Positions 15,631 to 24,022 of a stretch of DNA of 64,000 nucleotides are shown in pieces. The first letter of the stretch is position 1. Each line of letters opens with the position of its first letter. The stretch comes from Anaerolineae bacterium. GTDB taxonomy: Bacteria > Chloroflexota > Anaerolineae > Aggregatilineales > Phototrophicaceae. The notes below the pieces were generated by a model that saw only the letters and a list, made by a program, of their open reading frames with translations, searched no databases and had not been told where the DNA came from. The stretch spans positions 1 through 64,000 of the forward strand of contig JAJDZV010000006.1 of assembly GCA_022824465.1 (NCBI GenBank), written 5' to 3'. Both the position numbers and the translations under genes were made by a program.

Positions 15631-16656
15631 CTAAGCGACCGCTTCGCCCTCCAGCTCGTCCGTCCACAATCCCAGCGCCGCCAGACCGTTCATCTTGGCG
15701 CGGTGAAGCAGCGCCGCTTGCGCCGCCGGCACATTCTCCGCCCGATTGCCCCAGACCGCCATCGGCTTGCGCTGCAGGGCGCGGGCGTAGGAGAAGCTCA
15801 ACTTCCAGGGCAATTCGTAGTTGGCGTTCATCGCGTTGAGATGGGCGGTGGCGTGATAGTCGCTCTGCCCGCCGGAGAGGAAGACGATGCCGGGGATCGC
15901 CGCGGGAATCCGCCGCCTGAAGACCTTGACCGTCTGCTCGGCGACCGTGTCGATATCGGCTTGCTCGGCGCAGTCGCTGCCCGATAGCACCATGCTGGCT
16001 TTGACCAGCGCGCCTTCCAGTTCGACGCGATGCAGGTAAAGCGCCTCGAATGTCCGGCTCAGCGCAAACTCGGTCACTTCAAAGCAGCGCTCGATGCTGT
16101 GGTCGCCCCAAAGCATGACCTCGGGCTCGACGATTGGCGCGATGCCGGCTTCCTGCGAGAGCGCGGCCACCTGCGCCATGACGAAGGCGTTGGCTTCGAT
16201 GGCGTAATAGCTGGGCGTGCCGGGCCCAATTTGCATTGCGGCGCGCCACTTGCTGAAGCCGACGCCCATCGCGGCATACTCCGCCAGCCGTTGGCGCAAG
16301 CCATCCAGGCCGCTGCCGACCGTTTCGCCATCGCTGCCCGCCAGGGTCACCATGCCCTTGAAGGGGGAGATGCCGGGGATCATGCCGCGCTCGATGACTT
16401 GTGGCAGCAGCGCGTCGCCCCCGCCGTCAGCCATGCGAACTTGCTCATCCGTCATAATGATGCCGCTGACGCAGTCGTTAAGATTGGGCGTCTTGAATAG
16501 CATTTCGGACCAGTTGCGATAACTGTCTGAATCGCCTGGAATGCCCTCGGCCGCCAGCAAATCATAGAATGCGGGCGAGGGCCGGTCGGCTGCCATGATG
16601 CCTTTGCCCGGCGCCACCAACTTATGCGCGATATCGACTGCGTTATGGTCGCTCAT
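15631..16656 (-). CDS. Class I fructose-bisphosphate aldolase
   Basis: Glycolysis/gluconeogenesis enzyme cleaving fructose-1,6-bisphosphate through a Schiff base; 341 residues. The Schiff-base lysine is in LVKASM (Lys219), with supporting residues in SKWRA (Lys136) and EPEV (Glu178), and the C-terminal block FLSGGQSDYHATAHLNAMN is diagnostic. The usual GILAADES motif near residue 20 is changed to GIMAADRPSP, a departure in a phosphate-binding/active-site segment that may alter substrate preference. The start was chosen at 16656 because GGAG lies 6 nt upstream; ATG at 16662 is close. It is convergent with the MOSC gene and not in an operon with the sugar genes. Confidence 0.92.
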   Translation of the reverse strand: MSDHNAVDIAHKLVAPGKGIMAADRPSPAFYDLLAAEGIPGDSDSYRNWSEMLFKTPNLNDCVSGIIMTDEQVRMADGGGDALLPQVIERGMIPGISPFKGMVTLAGSDGETVGSGLDGLRQRLAEYAAMGVGFSKWRAAMQIGPGTPSYYAIEANAFVMAQVAALSQEAGIAPIVEPEVMLWGDHSIERCFEVTEFALSRTFEALYLHRVELEGALVKASMVLSGSDCAEQADIDTVAEQTVKVFRRRIPAAIPGIVFLSGGQSDYHATAHLNAMNANYELPWKLSFSYARALQRKPMAVWGNRAENVPAAQAALLHRAKMNGLAALGLWTDELEGEAVA

Positions 16657-16788
16657 ACCCATCTCCACTACTGAATGACTCTGCCCTTGCGCCGCTATTC
16701 TCGCATTGCGAAACGCTCCCGACAAGCCCTCCGCCGCCGCTTCAGCCAAACAGAACTTACCCGGCGCCGGCTCTGCGCCGCGTATCGC

Positions 16789-17400
16789 TCAGAGCCGGAT
16801 GGCGCTGTCGAGTTCACGCAAGGCTTGCTTGAGCGCCTCCAGCGGCAAGCCGACGACGTTGCTGTAGCTGCCTTCAATGCGCGCGACTGGATGGAAGGCG
16901 TCGTTCTGAATGGCATAGGCGCCGGCTTTGTCCAGCGGGTCGCCGGTGGCGATGTAAGCGTCGATTTCCCTATCGCTGAAGTCACGCATGCGCACGACCG
17001 TCCGTTCATGCCGCGTAACGACCTGCGGACCTTCCCCGCTGCGGCGGAGCGTGAAAGCGGTGATGACGTCATGCGCCCGTCCGCGCAGGCGCCGCAACAT
17101 CCGCCGGGCCTCAGCCGCGTCCGCCGGTTTGCCCAAGAGGTCGCGCGCGCCATCGACGCCGGACGCTTCGGCCGGCAAGACTACAATCGTATCGGCGGAG
17201 ATGATCAGGGCCGGGGCGGCGTCCAGCGAGCGGGCGACGGCTTCCGATTTCTCTCGGCTGAGCCGCCGAACGTAGGCGACCAGGTCTTCGTCTTCGTGGC
17301 GCGACTCGTCGATTGCGGGTTTGATGATGTCGAATTCCAAGCCGAGCTGCGCGAGGAGTTCGCTGCGGCGCGGTGAAGACGAGGCGAGTATCAGGCGCAT
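16789..17400 (-). CDS. maf: Maf-like nucleotide pyrophosphatase
   Basis: House-cleaning enzyme that hydrolyses non-canonical or selected nucleoside triphosphates (dTTP/UTP type in many Maf proteins), 203 residues. It begins with the hallmark ILASSSPRRSELL and carries the catalytic aspartate in SADTIVV (Asp70), plus the conserved RVRM-type segment VRMRDFSDREIDAYI and GSYSNVVGLPLE near the C-terminus. The open frame extends to 17763, but homology starts only at the ATG at 17400, which has GGAAG about 10 nt upstream. Single gene, divergent from the BI-1-like gene at 17519. Confidence 0.93.
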   Translation of the reverse strand: MRLILASSSPRRSELLAQLGLEFDIIKPAIDESRHEDEDLVAYVRRLSREKSEAVARSLDAAPALIISADTIVVLPAEASGVDGARDLLGKPADAAEARRMLRRLRGRAHDVITAFTLRRSGEGPQVVTRHERTVVRMRDFSDREIDAYIATGDPLDKAGAYAIQNDAFHPVARIEGSYSNVVGLPLEALKQALRELDSAIRL

Positions 17401-17518
17401 GGACAGTGCTTCCTTTTCGAAGAGTAGGGGCATAATATAGCGAAGGGTCCGCGGCGAAACTATGGAAGACTCCAGGTAACGCGCGCTACAATTGCCTGGA
17501 GATAGGCGGAGGAAGGGT

Positions 17519-18418
17519 ATGCGCGCATCCCGCAAAAGCAAGGGCTGCGCCGGGCGCGCGAAGAATGCGCCGCTGCCGAAGCCGCTCGATGACGCGCAGT
17601 TCAATGCGGCGATGCGCCGGGTTTGCGCTTGGATGTGGGTAGGCCTGGGCATCACCGCGACGGTCGCCAGCGCCATACCGGTGGGCGCCTTCTTCCCGAG
17701 TCTCGCGAGCCTGATCGTCTTGGTCGTGGCGCTTCTGACGGCAGCGGTTGCGCTGGATCGCAAGCTGCGCCATTTCTCGCCGGTTCAGGCGGGCGCGTTT
17801 TTCGTTTTCTACGCGGCGCTCACCGGCGTCGCCTTAGCAAACATTTTCTCCGCCCTCAACTACCCGCAAGTCAGCGGCACGCTAAGCACCGCCTGCCACT
17901 GCATCGCTATCCTCTTCGGCTTGATGACATTGATCGGCTGGCGTACCGGGCTCGACTTCGGACGCCGGCGCAGTTATTTCTTGATGGCGCTGCTTGGGCT
18001 GCTCATCGCCTTCGCCGCCAACAGACTGCAAGCCGGCGCTGGTTTCGATTACATTTTCAGTTACTTCTCCGTCCTGCTCTTCACTGCGCTGGCTGAAGCC
18101 CACCGCGCGCCGATAGACGCGCTTTCCGCCGACCCCGGTACGCGGGTCAAGCCAGCGGACGGCTTTGGCTTCAGCCTGGTGGCGGCACTAAAGCTCTATG
18201 TGGGCGCGGGCACGATCTTCTTATGGGCGGTCTCCGTCCTCTGGGGAGGTTCCTGGCGCCATCATCATCTTCACCATTTGGCTCATCAGCGCCACAGCAA
18301 TTTCGGCGGCATTGGCTCAGGCGGCGCGGGCGGATTCGGCGACGCGGGCGGCGCGGACGGCGCGGGACAGGCTGGCGGCGACATCAGCGTGGGCGGAGGC
18401 GGATCCTCAAATCACTAA
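17519..18418 (+). CDS. Divergent Bax-inhibitor-1-like membrane protein with Gly/His-rich tail
   Basis: 299 residues, chosen start ATG 17519 with GGAGGAAGG 3-4 nt upstream and a TACAAT -10 near 17488. The body has about seven hydrophobic helices and matches the next gene (18561) segment by segment: QFNAAMRRVCAWMWVGLGIT against QLNAVMRNVYGWMTMGLLVT, and LKLYVGAGTIFLWAVSVLWGG against LTLYLDFINLFIFMLRIFGGG. It is therefore a paralogue in the BI-1/YccA family, thought to be calcium-leak or stress-related channels. The tail after residue about 250 is abnormal: HHHLHHLAHQRH, then a long Gly/Asp/Ala run ending GGGGSSNH. Another frame over the tail encodes a membrane-helix-like segment, so a frameshift is possible. 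Confidence 0.75.
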   Translation: MRASRKSKGCAGRAKNAPLPKPLDDAQFNAAMRRVCAWMWVGLGITATVASAIPVGAFFPSLASLIVLVVALLTAAVALDRKLRHFSPVQAGAFFVFYAALTGVALANIFSALNYPQVSGTLSTACHCIAILFGLMTLIGWRTGLDFGRRRSYFLMALLGLLIAFAANRLQAGAGFDYIFSYFSVLLFTALAEAHRAPIDALSADPGTRVKPADGFGFSLVAALKLYVGAGTIFLWAVSVLWGGSWRHHHLHHLAHQRHSNFGGIGSGGAGGFGDAGGADGAGQAGGDISVGGGGSSNH

Positions 18419-18494
18419 TCGGCAGGCGCACGGAAAAAGGTAAGAAGCGCGTAAAATCTGCAAAACTGCCACATCCAAGCGGCGCGAAATTCGC

Positions 18495-18500
18495 TATAAT
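18495..18500 (+). promoter_or_regulatory. -10 box for second BI-1 gene
   Basis: Consensus TATAAT, 61 nt upstream of the ATG at 18561, which has GGAGG about 9 nt upstream. No clear -35 is seen. Confidence 0.45.
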
Positions 18501-18560
18501 GAGTGTAGTCAAGCAGGAGAAAAATGCGCCGGCTCACGGGCGCTTGTTGGAGGCAAAGGC

Positions 18561-19277
18561 ATGAACATGAGAAACGACAGCTTCATTCTTGACGCGCCGG
18601 GCAAACCGCTCGAGGGCATCCAGCTAAATGCGGTCATGCGCAACGTCTATGGCTGGATGACGATGGGTCTGCTTGTCACCGCGGCGATGGCACTGGCTGT
18701 CAGCAATAGTGGAATGATTGAAAACCTCGGTCAAGGCGTGTTCATGCTGGCGATATTCGCGCAGCTCGGCATCGTTATCGGCTTGAGTTGGGCGATCAAC
18801 CGCATCTCGGCGACAGCAGCTGGCATGCTCTTCTTCATCTATTCCGCCATCACCGGCTTCACCTTCTCGATCTTCTTCCTGGTCTTTGATTTCGGCTCGA
18901 TCGCGGCGGCATTTTTAAGTACCGCTGGCGTCTTCGGCGCGATGACGGTTTACGGGCTGACGACCAAGACCGATTTGACCAAGATGGGCAGCTACCTGAT
19001 GATGGGCTTGTTCGGGCTGATCATCGCCAGCATCGTCAACATCTTCCTCGGCAGCTCGATGATCGACTTCGTCATCAGCATCGCTGGCGTGTTGATATTC
19101 ACCGGCTTGACCGCCTGGGACACGCAGCGCATCGCGGCCATGGCGGCCACGCGCAAGATGAAGGTCGACTCGGATGATACGCTGAAGTTCAGCATCATGG
19201 CGGCGCTGACGCTTTACCTCGACTTCATCAACCTGTTCATCTTCATGCTGCGCATCTTCGGCGGCGGACGGGATTAG
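18561..19277 (+). CDS. Bax inhibitor-1 / YccA family membrane protein
   Basis: 238-residue inner-membrane protein with seven predicted helices, in the size range of bacterial BI-1 members (YbhL, YetJ). Conserved features include the N-terminal LNAVMRNVYGWMTMGL, the central ITGFTFSIFFL and DTQRIAAM, where the aspartate belongs to the calcium/pH-sensing diaspartyl region, and the ending LYLDFINLFIFMLRIFGGGRD. GGAGG precedes the ATG. The family forms a pH-gated calcium leak in the bacterial homologue YetJ; the physiological role in bacteria is uncertain. It lies 142 nt after its divergent paralogue and is closed by a strong terminator at 19319. Confidence 0.93.
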   Translation: MNMRNDSFILDAPGKPLEGIQLNAVMRNVYGWMTMGLLVTAAMALAVSNSGMIENLGQGVFMLAIFAQLGIVIGLSWAINRISATAAGMLFFIYSAITGFTFSIFFLVFDFGSIAAAFLSTAGVFGAMTVYGLTTKTDLTKMGSYLMMGLFGLIIASIVNIFLGSSMIDFVISIAGVLIFTGLTAWDTQRIAAMAATRKMKVDSDDTLKFSIMAALTLYLDFINLFIFMLRIFGGGRD

Positions 19278-19318
19278 GCGATCCAACTTCACGCGCGGCA
19301 ACAACGGCGTATATTCGA

Positions 19319-19349
19319 GAGCGGGCGAGCAACCCGCTCCTTTTCTTTT
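19319..19349 (+). terminator. Rho-independent terminator after BI-1 gene
   Basis: GAGCGGG (19319-19325), a 7-nt loop and CCCGCTC (19333-19339) form a perfect 7-bp GC-rich stem followed by CTTTTCTTTT. It lies 42 nt after the BI-1 stop. Confidence 0.85.
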
Positions 19350-19392
19350 CTGCGTATTCTTTGCATAGGCGGTAATTCACCCGACGCAGGAT

Positions 19393-19422
19393 TTGCGGCG
19401 GCTGGCGCAGTTGCGCTAGAAT
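19393..19422 (+). promoter_or_regulatory. Promoter of second sugar ABC operon
   Basis: TTGCGG (19393-19398), an 18-nt spacer and TAGAAT (19417-19422), with a leader of about 60 nt before the ATG at 19492. The same TAGAAT -10 occurs upstream of the GT2 gene and near 27610. Confidence 0.5.
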
Positions 19423-19491
19423 CGCCTTATTCGCTGGCAGTTTCGTCAGCGGATCTCTTTACAATTCAATTTCTAATTGAGGAGAAAGATC

Positions 19492-20793
19492 ATGGAATAC
19501 CGTTCCAATCGCAAGCTCTTGGTATTGTTCAGTTTGCTGGCGCTTCTCTTGCTGAGCGTCGGTGGCGCGGCCGCGCAGGATCCGGTCACGATCACCTGGT
19601 GGACGCTGGCTTCAGCCGAATCGCCCGAGCCCGCCATCCGCGCGGTGGTCGAAGCCTTTGAAGCCGAGCATCCCAATATCAAGGTGGATGTGACGATTAT
19701 GGCGGAATCGGCCTATGGCGACCTGATGAACACCGCTCTTGGCGCGGGCGAAGGCGCGCCGGACATCGCCTATTTCTGGGAGTCGCCCTGGCTGCCGCAT
19801 ACGCTGGACATCACCGACCGCCTGGAAGCCGATCCCGACCTCAGCCGCGACGACTACTTTGAAGAATACTTCAACAACTGGGCGACCTGGAACGACAGAG
19901 TGGTGGGCTTGCCCTTCACCGTCGGCGCAAACTTCGTCATGTACAACAAAGATGTCTTTGATGAAGCCGGCGTCGATTATCCCACCGCCGACTGGACGCC
20001 TTGGGACTACATTGAGATCGCCAAAGCCTTGACCGACCCCGACAAACGGCGCTGGGGCGGCGACCGTCCGCGCGGTCCCTTCCGCGCCATCTGGCGTAAT
20101 ATCGGCGCCACCAAGCCCTACAGCGACGACAGCGCCACGGTCGAAGGCTACTTCAACGGACCCGACTCGGTCGCCGCCTATACCTGGCTCTGGGACCTGG
20201 TCGATAGCGGCGCCACGCCGACGCCGGCCGACATTGAGGTCTTGGGCACCGAAGGCACCGGACCCGTAGATCTCTTCATCGCGGGCCGCCTGGGCATGGC
20301 GACGCTCAATAACGGCCACATGATCACAGCCGCTAACGCCGGCGTCAATTTCGGCGTCGTGCCGGAGCCGCACGTGCCAGGCAACGAGCGCTATGTTCAC
20401 GCTTGGGCTTTGCGCGCTTCCATTTGGGCGGGCACCGAGCACCCGGATGAAGCCTACGAATTCCTCAGCTTCTGGGCTGGACCCGAGGGGCAGCGCATCA
20501 ACATGGAAATCGGCGCGTTAATGCCATCGTTGCCAGCCGTGCTCGAGGATTATCCGGATGCCGATTCCGACTACTTCCAGGGCTTCATGGGCGTGCTCAA
20601 CGGGACGCAGACCGCCGAGTGGCGCGCGAGCCACCCCTGCTGGCGCGGCGCTGTCATTCGCGCCGTCAGCGATGCCTGGGACCTGATCATGCTCGGCGAA
20701 ATCGAACGCGACGAAGTCCAAGCCACGCTTGACGCTTTGGTCGAGCCCGCTCAAGCAGCCCTTGATGATTGCGTGCCTCGTCTGGGCGGCTGA
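19492..20793 (+). CDS. Extracellular sugar-binding protein (second ABC system)
   Basis: Family 1 solute-binding protein, 433 residues from the ATG at 19492, which has GAGGAG 8 nt upstream. Signal peptide: NRKLLVLFSLLALLLLSVGGAAAQ. The mature protein shows TITWWTLASAESPEPAIRAVVEAFEAEHPNI-type strand/helix structure at its start, EGAPDIAYFWES, the PFTVGANFVMYNKDVFDEAGV block typical of CUT1 binding proteins, and the LRASIWAGTEHPDEAYEFL C-lobe segment. Two permease genes follow, no ATPase, so a shared MsmK/UgpC-type ATPase elsewhere is required. Ligand unknown; the protein is not closely similar to the one at 1291 outside family motifs. Confidence 0.93.
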   Translation: MEYRSNRKLLVLFSLLALLLLSVGGAAAQDPVTITWWTLASAESPEPAIRAVVEAFEAEHPNIKVDVTIMAESAYGDLMNTALGAGEGAPDIAYFWESPWLPHTLDITDRLEADPDLSRDDYFEEYFNNWATWNDRVVGLPFTVGANFVMYNKDVFDEAGVDYPTADWTPWDYIEIAKALTDPDKRRWGGDRPRGPFRAIWRNIGATKPYSDDSATVEGYFNGPDSVAAYTWLWDLVDSGATPTPADIEVLGTEGTGPVDLFIAGRLGMATLNNGHMITAANAGVNFGVVPEPHVPGNERYVHAWALRASIWAGTEHPDEAYEFLSFWAGPEGQRINMEIGALMPSLPAVLEDYPDADSDYFQGFMGVLNGTQTAEWRASHPCWRGAVIRAVSDAWDLIMLGEIERDEVQATLDALVEPAQAALDDCVPRLGG

Positions 20794-20795
20794 TT

Positions 20796-20930
20796 TTGCC
20801 CCCACCCTGAATCCCTCCCCGACCGCCAGAGTCTACGCGGCGCATTAAGCGGGAGAGACTTGAAACGCCACGCTTCTCCCCTTCCCTCTTCATGGGGGAA
20901 GGGGCCGGGGGATGGGGGTGAACATACGAC
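20796..20930. repeat. C/G-rich hairpin element between binding-protein and permease genes
   Basis: CCCCTTCCC (20878-20886) pairs perfectly with GGGAAGGGG (20896-20904) across a 9-nt loop, and flanking CCCCCACCC and GGGGGATGGGGG can extend the pairing. It shares the 17-mer GGGGCCGGGGGATGGGG (20901-20917) with the element at 54150-54230, which occupies the same position in another transporter operon. Confidence 0.7.
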
Positions 20931-21833
20931 ATGCTCTCCCATTGGCGCAAGATGACAACGCAAGAGCGCCGGGACGCGAAGACCGGCTACCTGGCGCTGT
21001 CGCCTTGGATGCTGGGTTTCGCCGTGTTCTACGCCTTCCCCATCCTCGCAACGTTCTATTTCAGTTTCACGCAGTGGACCTTGGTCGAGCCGCCCGTGTG
21101 GATCGGGCTGGACAACTATATCCGCATGTTCACGCGCGATCCGCTCTTTGTCAGCTCGCTGAAAGCGACCACCCTGTTCGTCGCGCTGTCGCTGCCGCTG
21201 AAGCTCGTCCTGGGTTTGATTCTGGCGCTGCTGCTGAACCTCAAGATCCCGGGCATGAACCTGTATCGCACGATATTCTTTGTGCCCGCCGTCATTTCCG
21301 GCGTCGCCGTATCCTTGATGTGGATCTGGTTTTTGCAGCCGGATACGGGCGTGGTGAACACGCTGCTGAGCTATATCGGGGTACAGGGTCCCTACTGGTT
21401 TTGGGATCGCGATTGGGCTTTGCCCTCGGTCGCCATCATGAGCATCTGGAAGGTGGGCGGCGCGGCGATCATCTATTTGGCGGGCTTGCAGAATATCCCG
21501 GCGCATCTGTATGAAGCGGCCAAGATTGACGGGGCGAACCAATGGCGGCGCTTTTGGCGCATTACGCTGCCCTTGCTAACGCCGACGCTCTTCTTTCAAT
21601 TGATCATCGAACTCATCGACGCCTTCAAAATCTTCACCGAAGCCTTCGTCATCACAAAGGGCGGACCGTTGAAGGCGACTTACTTTTTCCTCTACTACTT
21701 CTATGAAGAAGCCTTCCGCAACTTCAATATGGGCTACGCTTCGGCATTGGCGCTGTTTTTGCTCCTGGTCATAATGTCCGCCACCGTCTTCGTTTATCGC
21801 ACATCGGGGAGGTGGGTCTTCTATGAGAACTGA
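20931..21833 (+). CDS. Sugar ABC transporter permease (MalF-type)
   Basis: 300-residue inner-membrane permease with six hydrophobic helices and the cytoplasmic EAA loop (YEAAKIDGANQWRRFWRITLP), the site docking the ATPase. A typical CUT1 N-terminus (LALSPWMLGFAVFYAFPILATFYFS) starts near residue 22. The ATG at 20931 is preceded by a G-rich stretch (GGGGGTG); ATG at 20952 would also leave the domain intact. The gene overlaps the next permease by 11 nt, so the pair is co-translated. Works with the binding protein at 19492. Confidence 0.94.
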   Translation: MLSHWRKMTTQERRDAKTGYLALSPWMLGFAVFYAFPILATFYFSFTQWTLVEPPVWIGLDNYIRMFTRDPLFVSSLKATTLFVALSLPLKLVLGLILALLLNLKIPGMNLYRTIFFVPAVISGVAVSLMWIWFLQPDTGVVNTLLSYIGVQGPYWFWDRDWALPSVAIMSIWKVGGAAIIYLAGLQNIPAHLYEAAKIDGANQWRRFWRITLPLLTPTLFFQLIIELIDAFKIFTEAFVITKGGPLKATYFFLYYFYEEAFRNFNMGYASALALFLLLVIMSATVFVYRTSGRWVFYEN

Positions 21834-22725
21834 TCTCGCCCGCCCGGAGCTCGGTTTGACCCCGGCTCAGCAGCGGCGTCGCAGCGCGGCTCGCCGGCGC
21901 GCCAAGCGCCTCATTGCGCATGCGTTCGTCTATATCGTGATGACCTTGCTTGCGTTCATCTTTCTGTTGCCGATCTTCTGGATGGTGTCTACTTCATTGA
22001 AGCTGCCGCAAGAGATCTTCGCCTGGCCCCCCGATTGGATCCCGGCGAATCCGCAATGGGGCAATTATGAAGAAGCCTTCACCAAATATCCCCTGGCGCG
22101 TTATATGTTCAATAGCGCCATACTCGTGGTCGCGAATATCGTCGGCGGTCTTGTCTCCGTGCCCGTCATCGCGTACGGCTTCGCGCGTTTCGATTTCCCA
22201 TTCAAGCATGTGCTCTTCCTGCTGATGCTCAGCACGATGATGGTGCCGGGGCATATCAAGCTGATTCCGCTGTTCTGGCTCTATCAGCGGCTGGGGCTCA
22301 TCGACACCTGCTGGCCCCTTATTCTGCCGGCATTCTTTGGCAATCCCTTTTTTATCTTCTTGATGACGCAATACATGCGCACGATTCCGCGCGAGTTGGA
22401 CGACGCCGCCCGAATCGACGGCGCGGGATCCTGGGGCATCCTCATCCGCATCCTCATTCCGCTTTGCCGCCCGGCGCTGACCGTCGTCGTGGTCTTCACC
22501 TTCGTCTGGGTTTGGAACGATTTTCTGGAGCCGATCATCTTCCTGCGCGATTACGATTCCTTCCCAATCTCGGTGGGATTGGCGTTTTTCCAGGGGCGCT
22601 ACAGCGTCGAGTGGAACCTGTTTATGGGGGCGACGCTGGTTTCGATCCTGCCGATCTTGATAGTGTATTTCTTTGCCCAGCGCCACCTCATCGGCGGGCT
22701 GGCTTCCATCGGCATTAAAGGCTGA
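21823..22725 (+). CDS. Sugar ABC transporter permease (MalG-type)
   Basis: 300-residue second permease of the same importer. A basic N-terminus (QQRRRSAARRRAKR) precedes helix 1; the EAA loop is ELDDAARIDGAGSWGILIRILIP and the protein ends with the characteristic FFAQRHLIGGLASIGIKG. A GGGGAGG ribosome site lies within the preceding gene, consistent with the 11-nt overlap. No ATPase gene follows; the next gene is a convergent MFS transporter only 12 nt away, so this operon ends here. Confidence 0.94.
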   Translation: MRTDLARPELGLTPAQQRRRSAARRRAKRLIAHAFVYIVMTLLAFIFLLPIFWMVSTSLKLPQEIFAWPPDWIPANPQWGNYEEAFTKYPLARYMFNSAILVVANIVGGLVSVPVIAYGFARFDFPFKHVLFLLMLSTMMVPGHIKLIPLFWLYQRLGLIDTCWPLILPAFFGNPFFIFLMTQYMRTIPRELDDAARIDGAGSWGILIRILIPLCRPALTVVVVFTFVWVWNDFLEPIIFLRDYDSFPISVGLAFFQGRYSVEWNLFMGATLVSILPILIVYFFAQRHLIGGLASIGIKG

Positions 22726-22737
22726 GGCCGCGCCGCG

Positions 22738-23907
22738 CTATTTCGGCCTGCGCTTGCGATAGCTGAGCAGAGTCAGCGTGGCGAACAAACCCGAAGCCGC
22801 CCACAAGAGGAAGGGCGCATTCAAGGCGATGGGCGAAAGGGCGTTGCCTATGGGCGGCAGCAGCGAACCACCGAGGTTCTGCAGTACGCCGCCAAGCCCC
22901 AGCGCGCTGCCCACCCGGGCCATCTCCAAGCCTTCCACCTCTGTGATCGAGGCGCCCATCAGCGCCATGAAGCTGTCGAAGCACAAGCCGCCAATTACCA
23001 TCGCCAGCATCACGTGCCCGTAGCTGCCTCCAGCAAAAAACACCAGCAAAGCGCCTGTCGCCATCATGGTGGCGCCGAGTGCCATCACCAGTCTGCGGCT
23101 GCCCAATCGATCTGACAGATGTGAGATGGGAACCACGCCAATCATGCTTGCCAAGAAGAAGAGCGGAATGGCGCTATCGGCATCGACAGCCGCCCAGCCA
23201 ATCTCTCGCAGATAAGTCGGCACATAGCCGACGATGCCTTGCATCAGACCGACGATGCCAAAAACCGCCAGCGCAATCGTCCAGAGCTCGCGGAAGCGGG
23301 CGACATAACGCAGATTGGAAAATAGCTGCCGCCTATCGAAGCGCGGCCCGCCTTGCCGCGCGACCGGCGGATGCAAGACGGCCCACAGCAGCGCAAGAGC
23401 AATCGCGCAAAAGCCGAGCAATATCAACACCGGCCGCCAGCCACCCAGCAAAGGCGACAGCACTGTCGCGCTAGTCCGAGAGCCGAGCATAGCGCCAGTA
23501 GCGAAGCCCATGGACATGACGCCGGCGGCGAAACCCAGCTGCCGCGAAGAAAACCACTCGCGATTCAGCTTCATGAAATTCATCGGCAGAATTGGTTGCA
23601 CCATGCCAAGCAGAAATGAGAATAGCAGGAGCGACCAGAAACTGTCGGCCAATCCGCGCATAGCCCCGCAGACGCCAGTTATCAGGCACAGGACTACCAG
23701 CGTGCGCCGCGTGCCGAAACTATCGATGAACGCGCCGCCCAAGAGCGCTGTAAAGATGCCCATCACCATGCCGGCGCCCCAAATCACGCCGATCTGAATC
23801 AGATCAAGACCCAGCGAATCAGCAATTTCGCTGAACAAGGCTGACAACGCGGTGATGGGAAAACCAATCACCAGAAAGCCGGAAAGCGTGACCATCATCA
23901 GAATCAC
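22738..23907 (-). CDS. MFS transporter (tandem paralogue 1), irregular N-terminus
   Basis: Major facilitator superfamily carrier with twelve predicted helices, about 389 residues from the first ATG. The conserved loop 2-3 signature appears as GGAFIDSFGTRR. It is closely similar to the gene at 24023 along its full length (for example MVTLSGFLVIGFP against MVTLSGFLLMGFP). Homology extends upstream of the ATG: the in-frame codons read PPQDPSERQNSAYRWV, almost identical to the paralogue, but no ATG, GTG or TTG precedes them before a TAA near 23972. A CTG start (after AAGGG) or GTG at 23913 may be used, or the gene lost its start after duplication. Substrate unknown; CynX/NimT or organic-anion-type carriers look similar. 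Confidence 0.85.
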   Translation of the reverse strand: MILMMVTLSGFLVIGFPITALSALFSEIADSLGLDLIQIGVIWGAGMVMGIFTALLGGAFIDSFGTRRTLVVLCLITGVCGAMRGLADSFWSLLLFSFLLGMVQPILPMNFMKLNREWFSSRQLGFAAGVMSMGFATGAMLGSRTSATVLSPLLGGWRPVLILLGFCAIALALLWAVLHPPVARQGGPRFDRRQLFSNLRYVARFRELWTIALAVFGIVGLMQGIVGYVPTYLREIGWAAVDADSAIPLFFLASMIGVVPISHLSDRLGSRRLVMALGATMMATGALLVFFAGGSYGHVMLAMVIGGLCFDSFMALMGASITEVEGLEMARVGSALGLGGVLQNLGGSLLPPIGNALSPIALNAPFLLWAASGLFATLTLLSYRKRRPK

Positions 23908-24022
23908 CCAGCGGTAGGCTGAATTCTGACGTTCGCTCGGATCTTGAGGCGGTTGTAGCGACAGGGGACACCCTTACCTGAATTCGCCTACGCCTGTCAC
24001 GCTAACTTAAGGCGTGGCGCTG

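Noticed and set aside
20751..21542. 263-codon minus-strand ORF across the SBP/permease junction
   Set aside because: It crosses a hairpin element and the permease gene; the repetitive Gln/Arg composition indicates a shadow.
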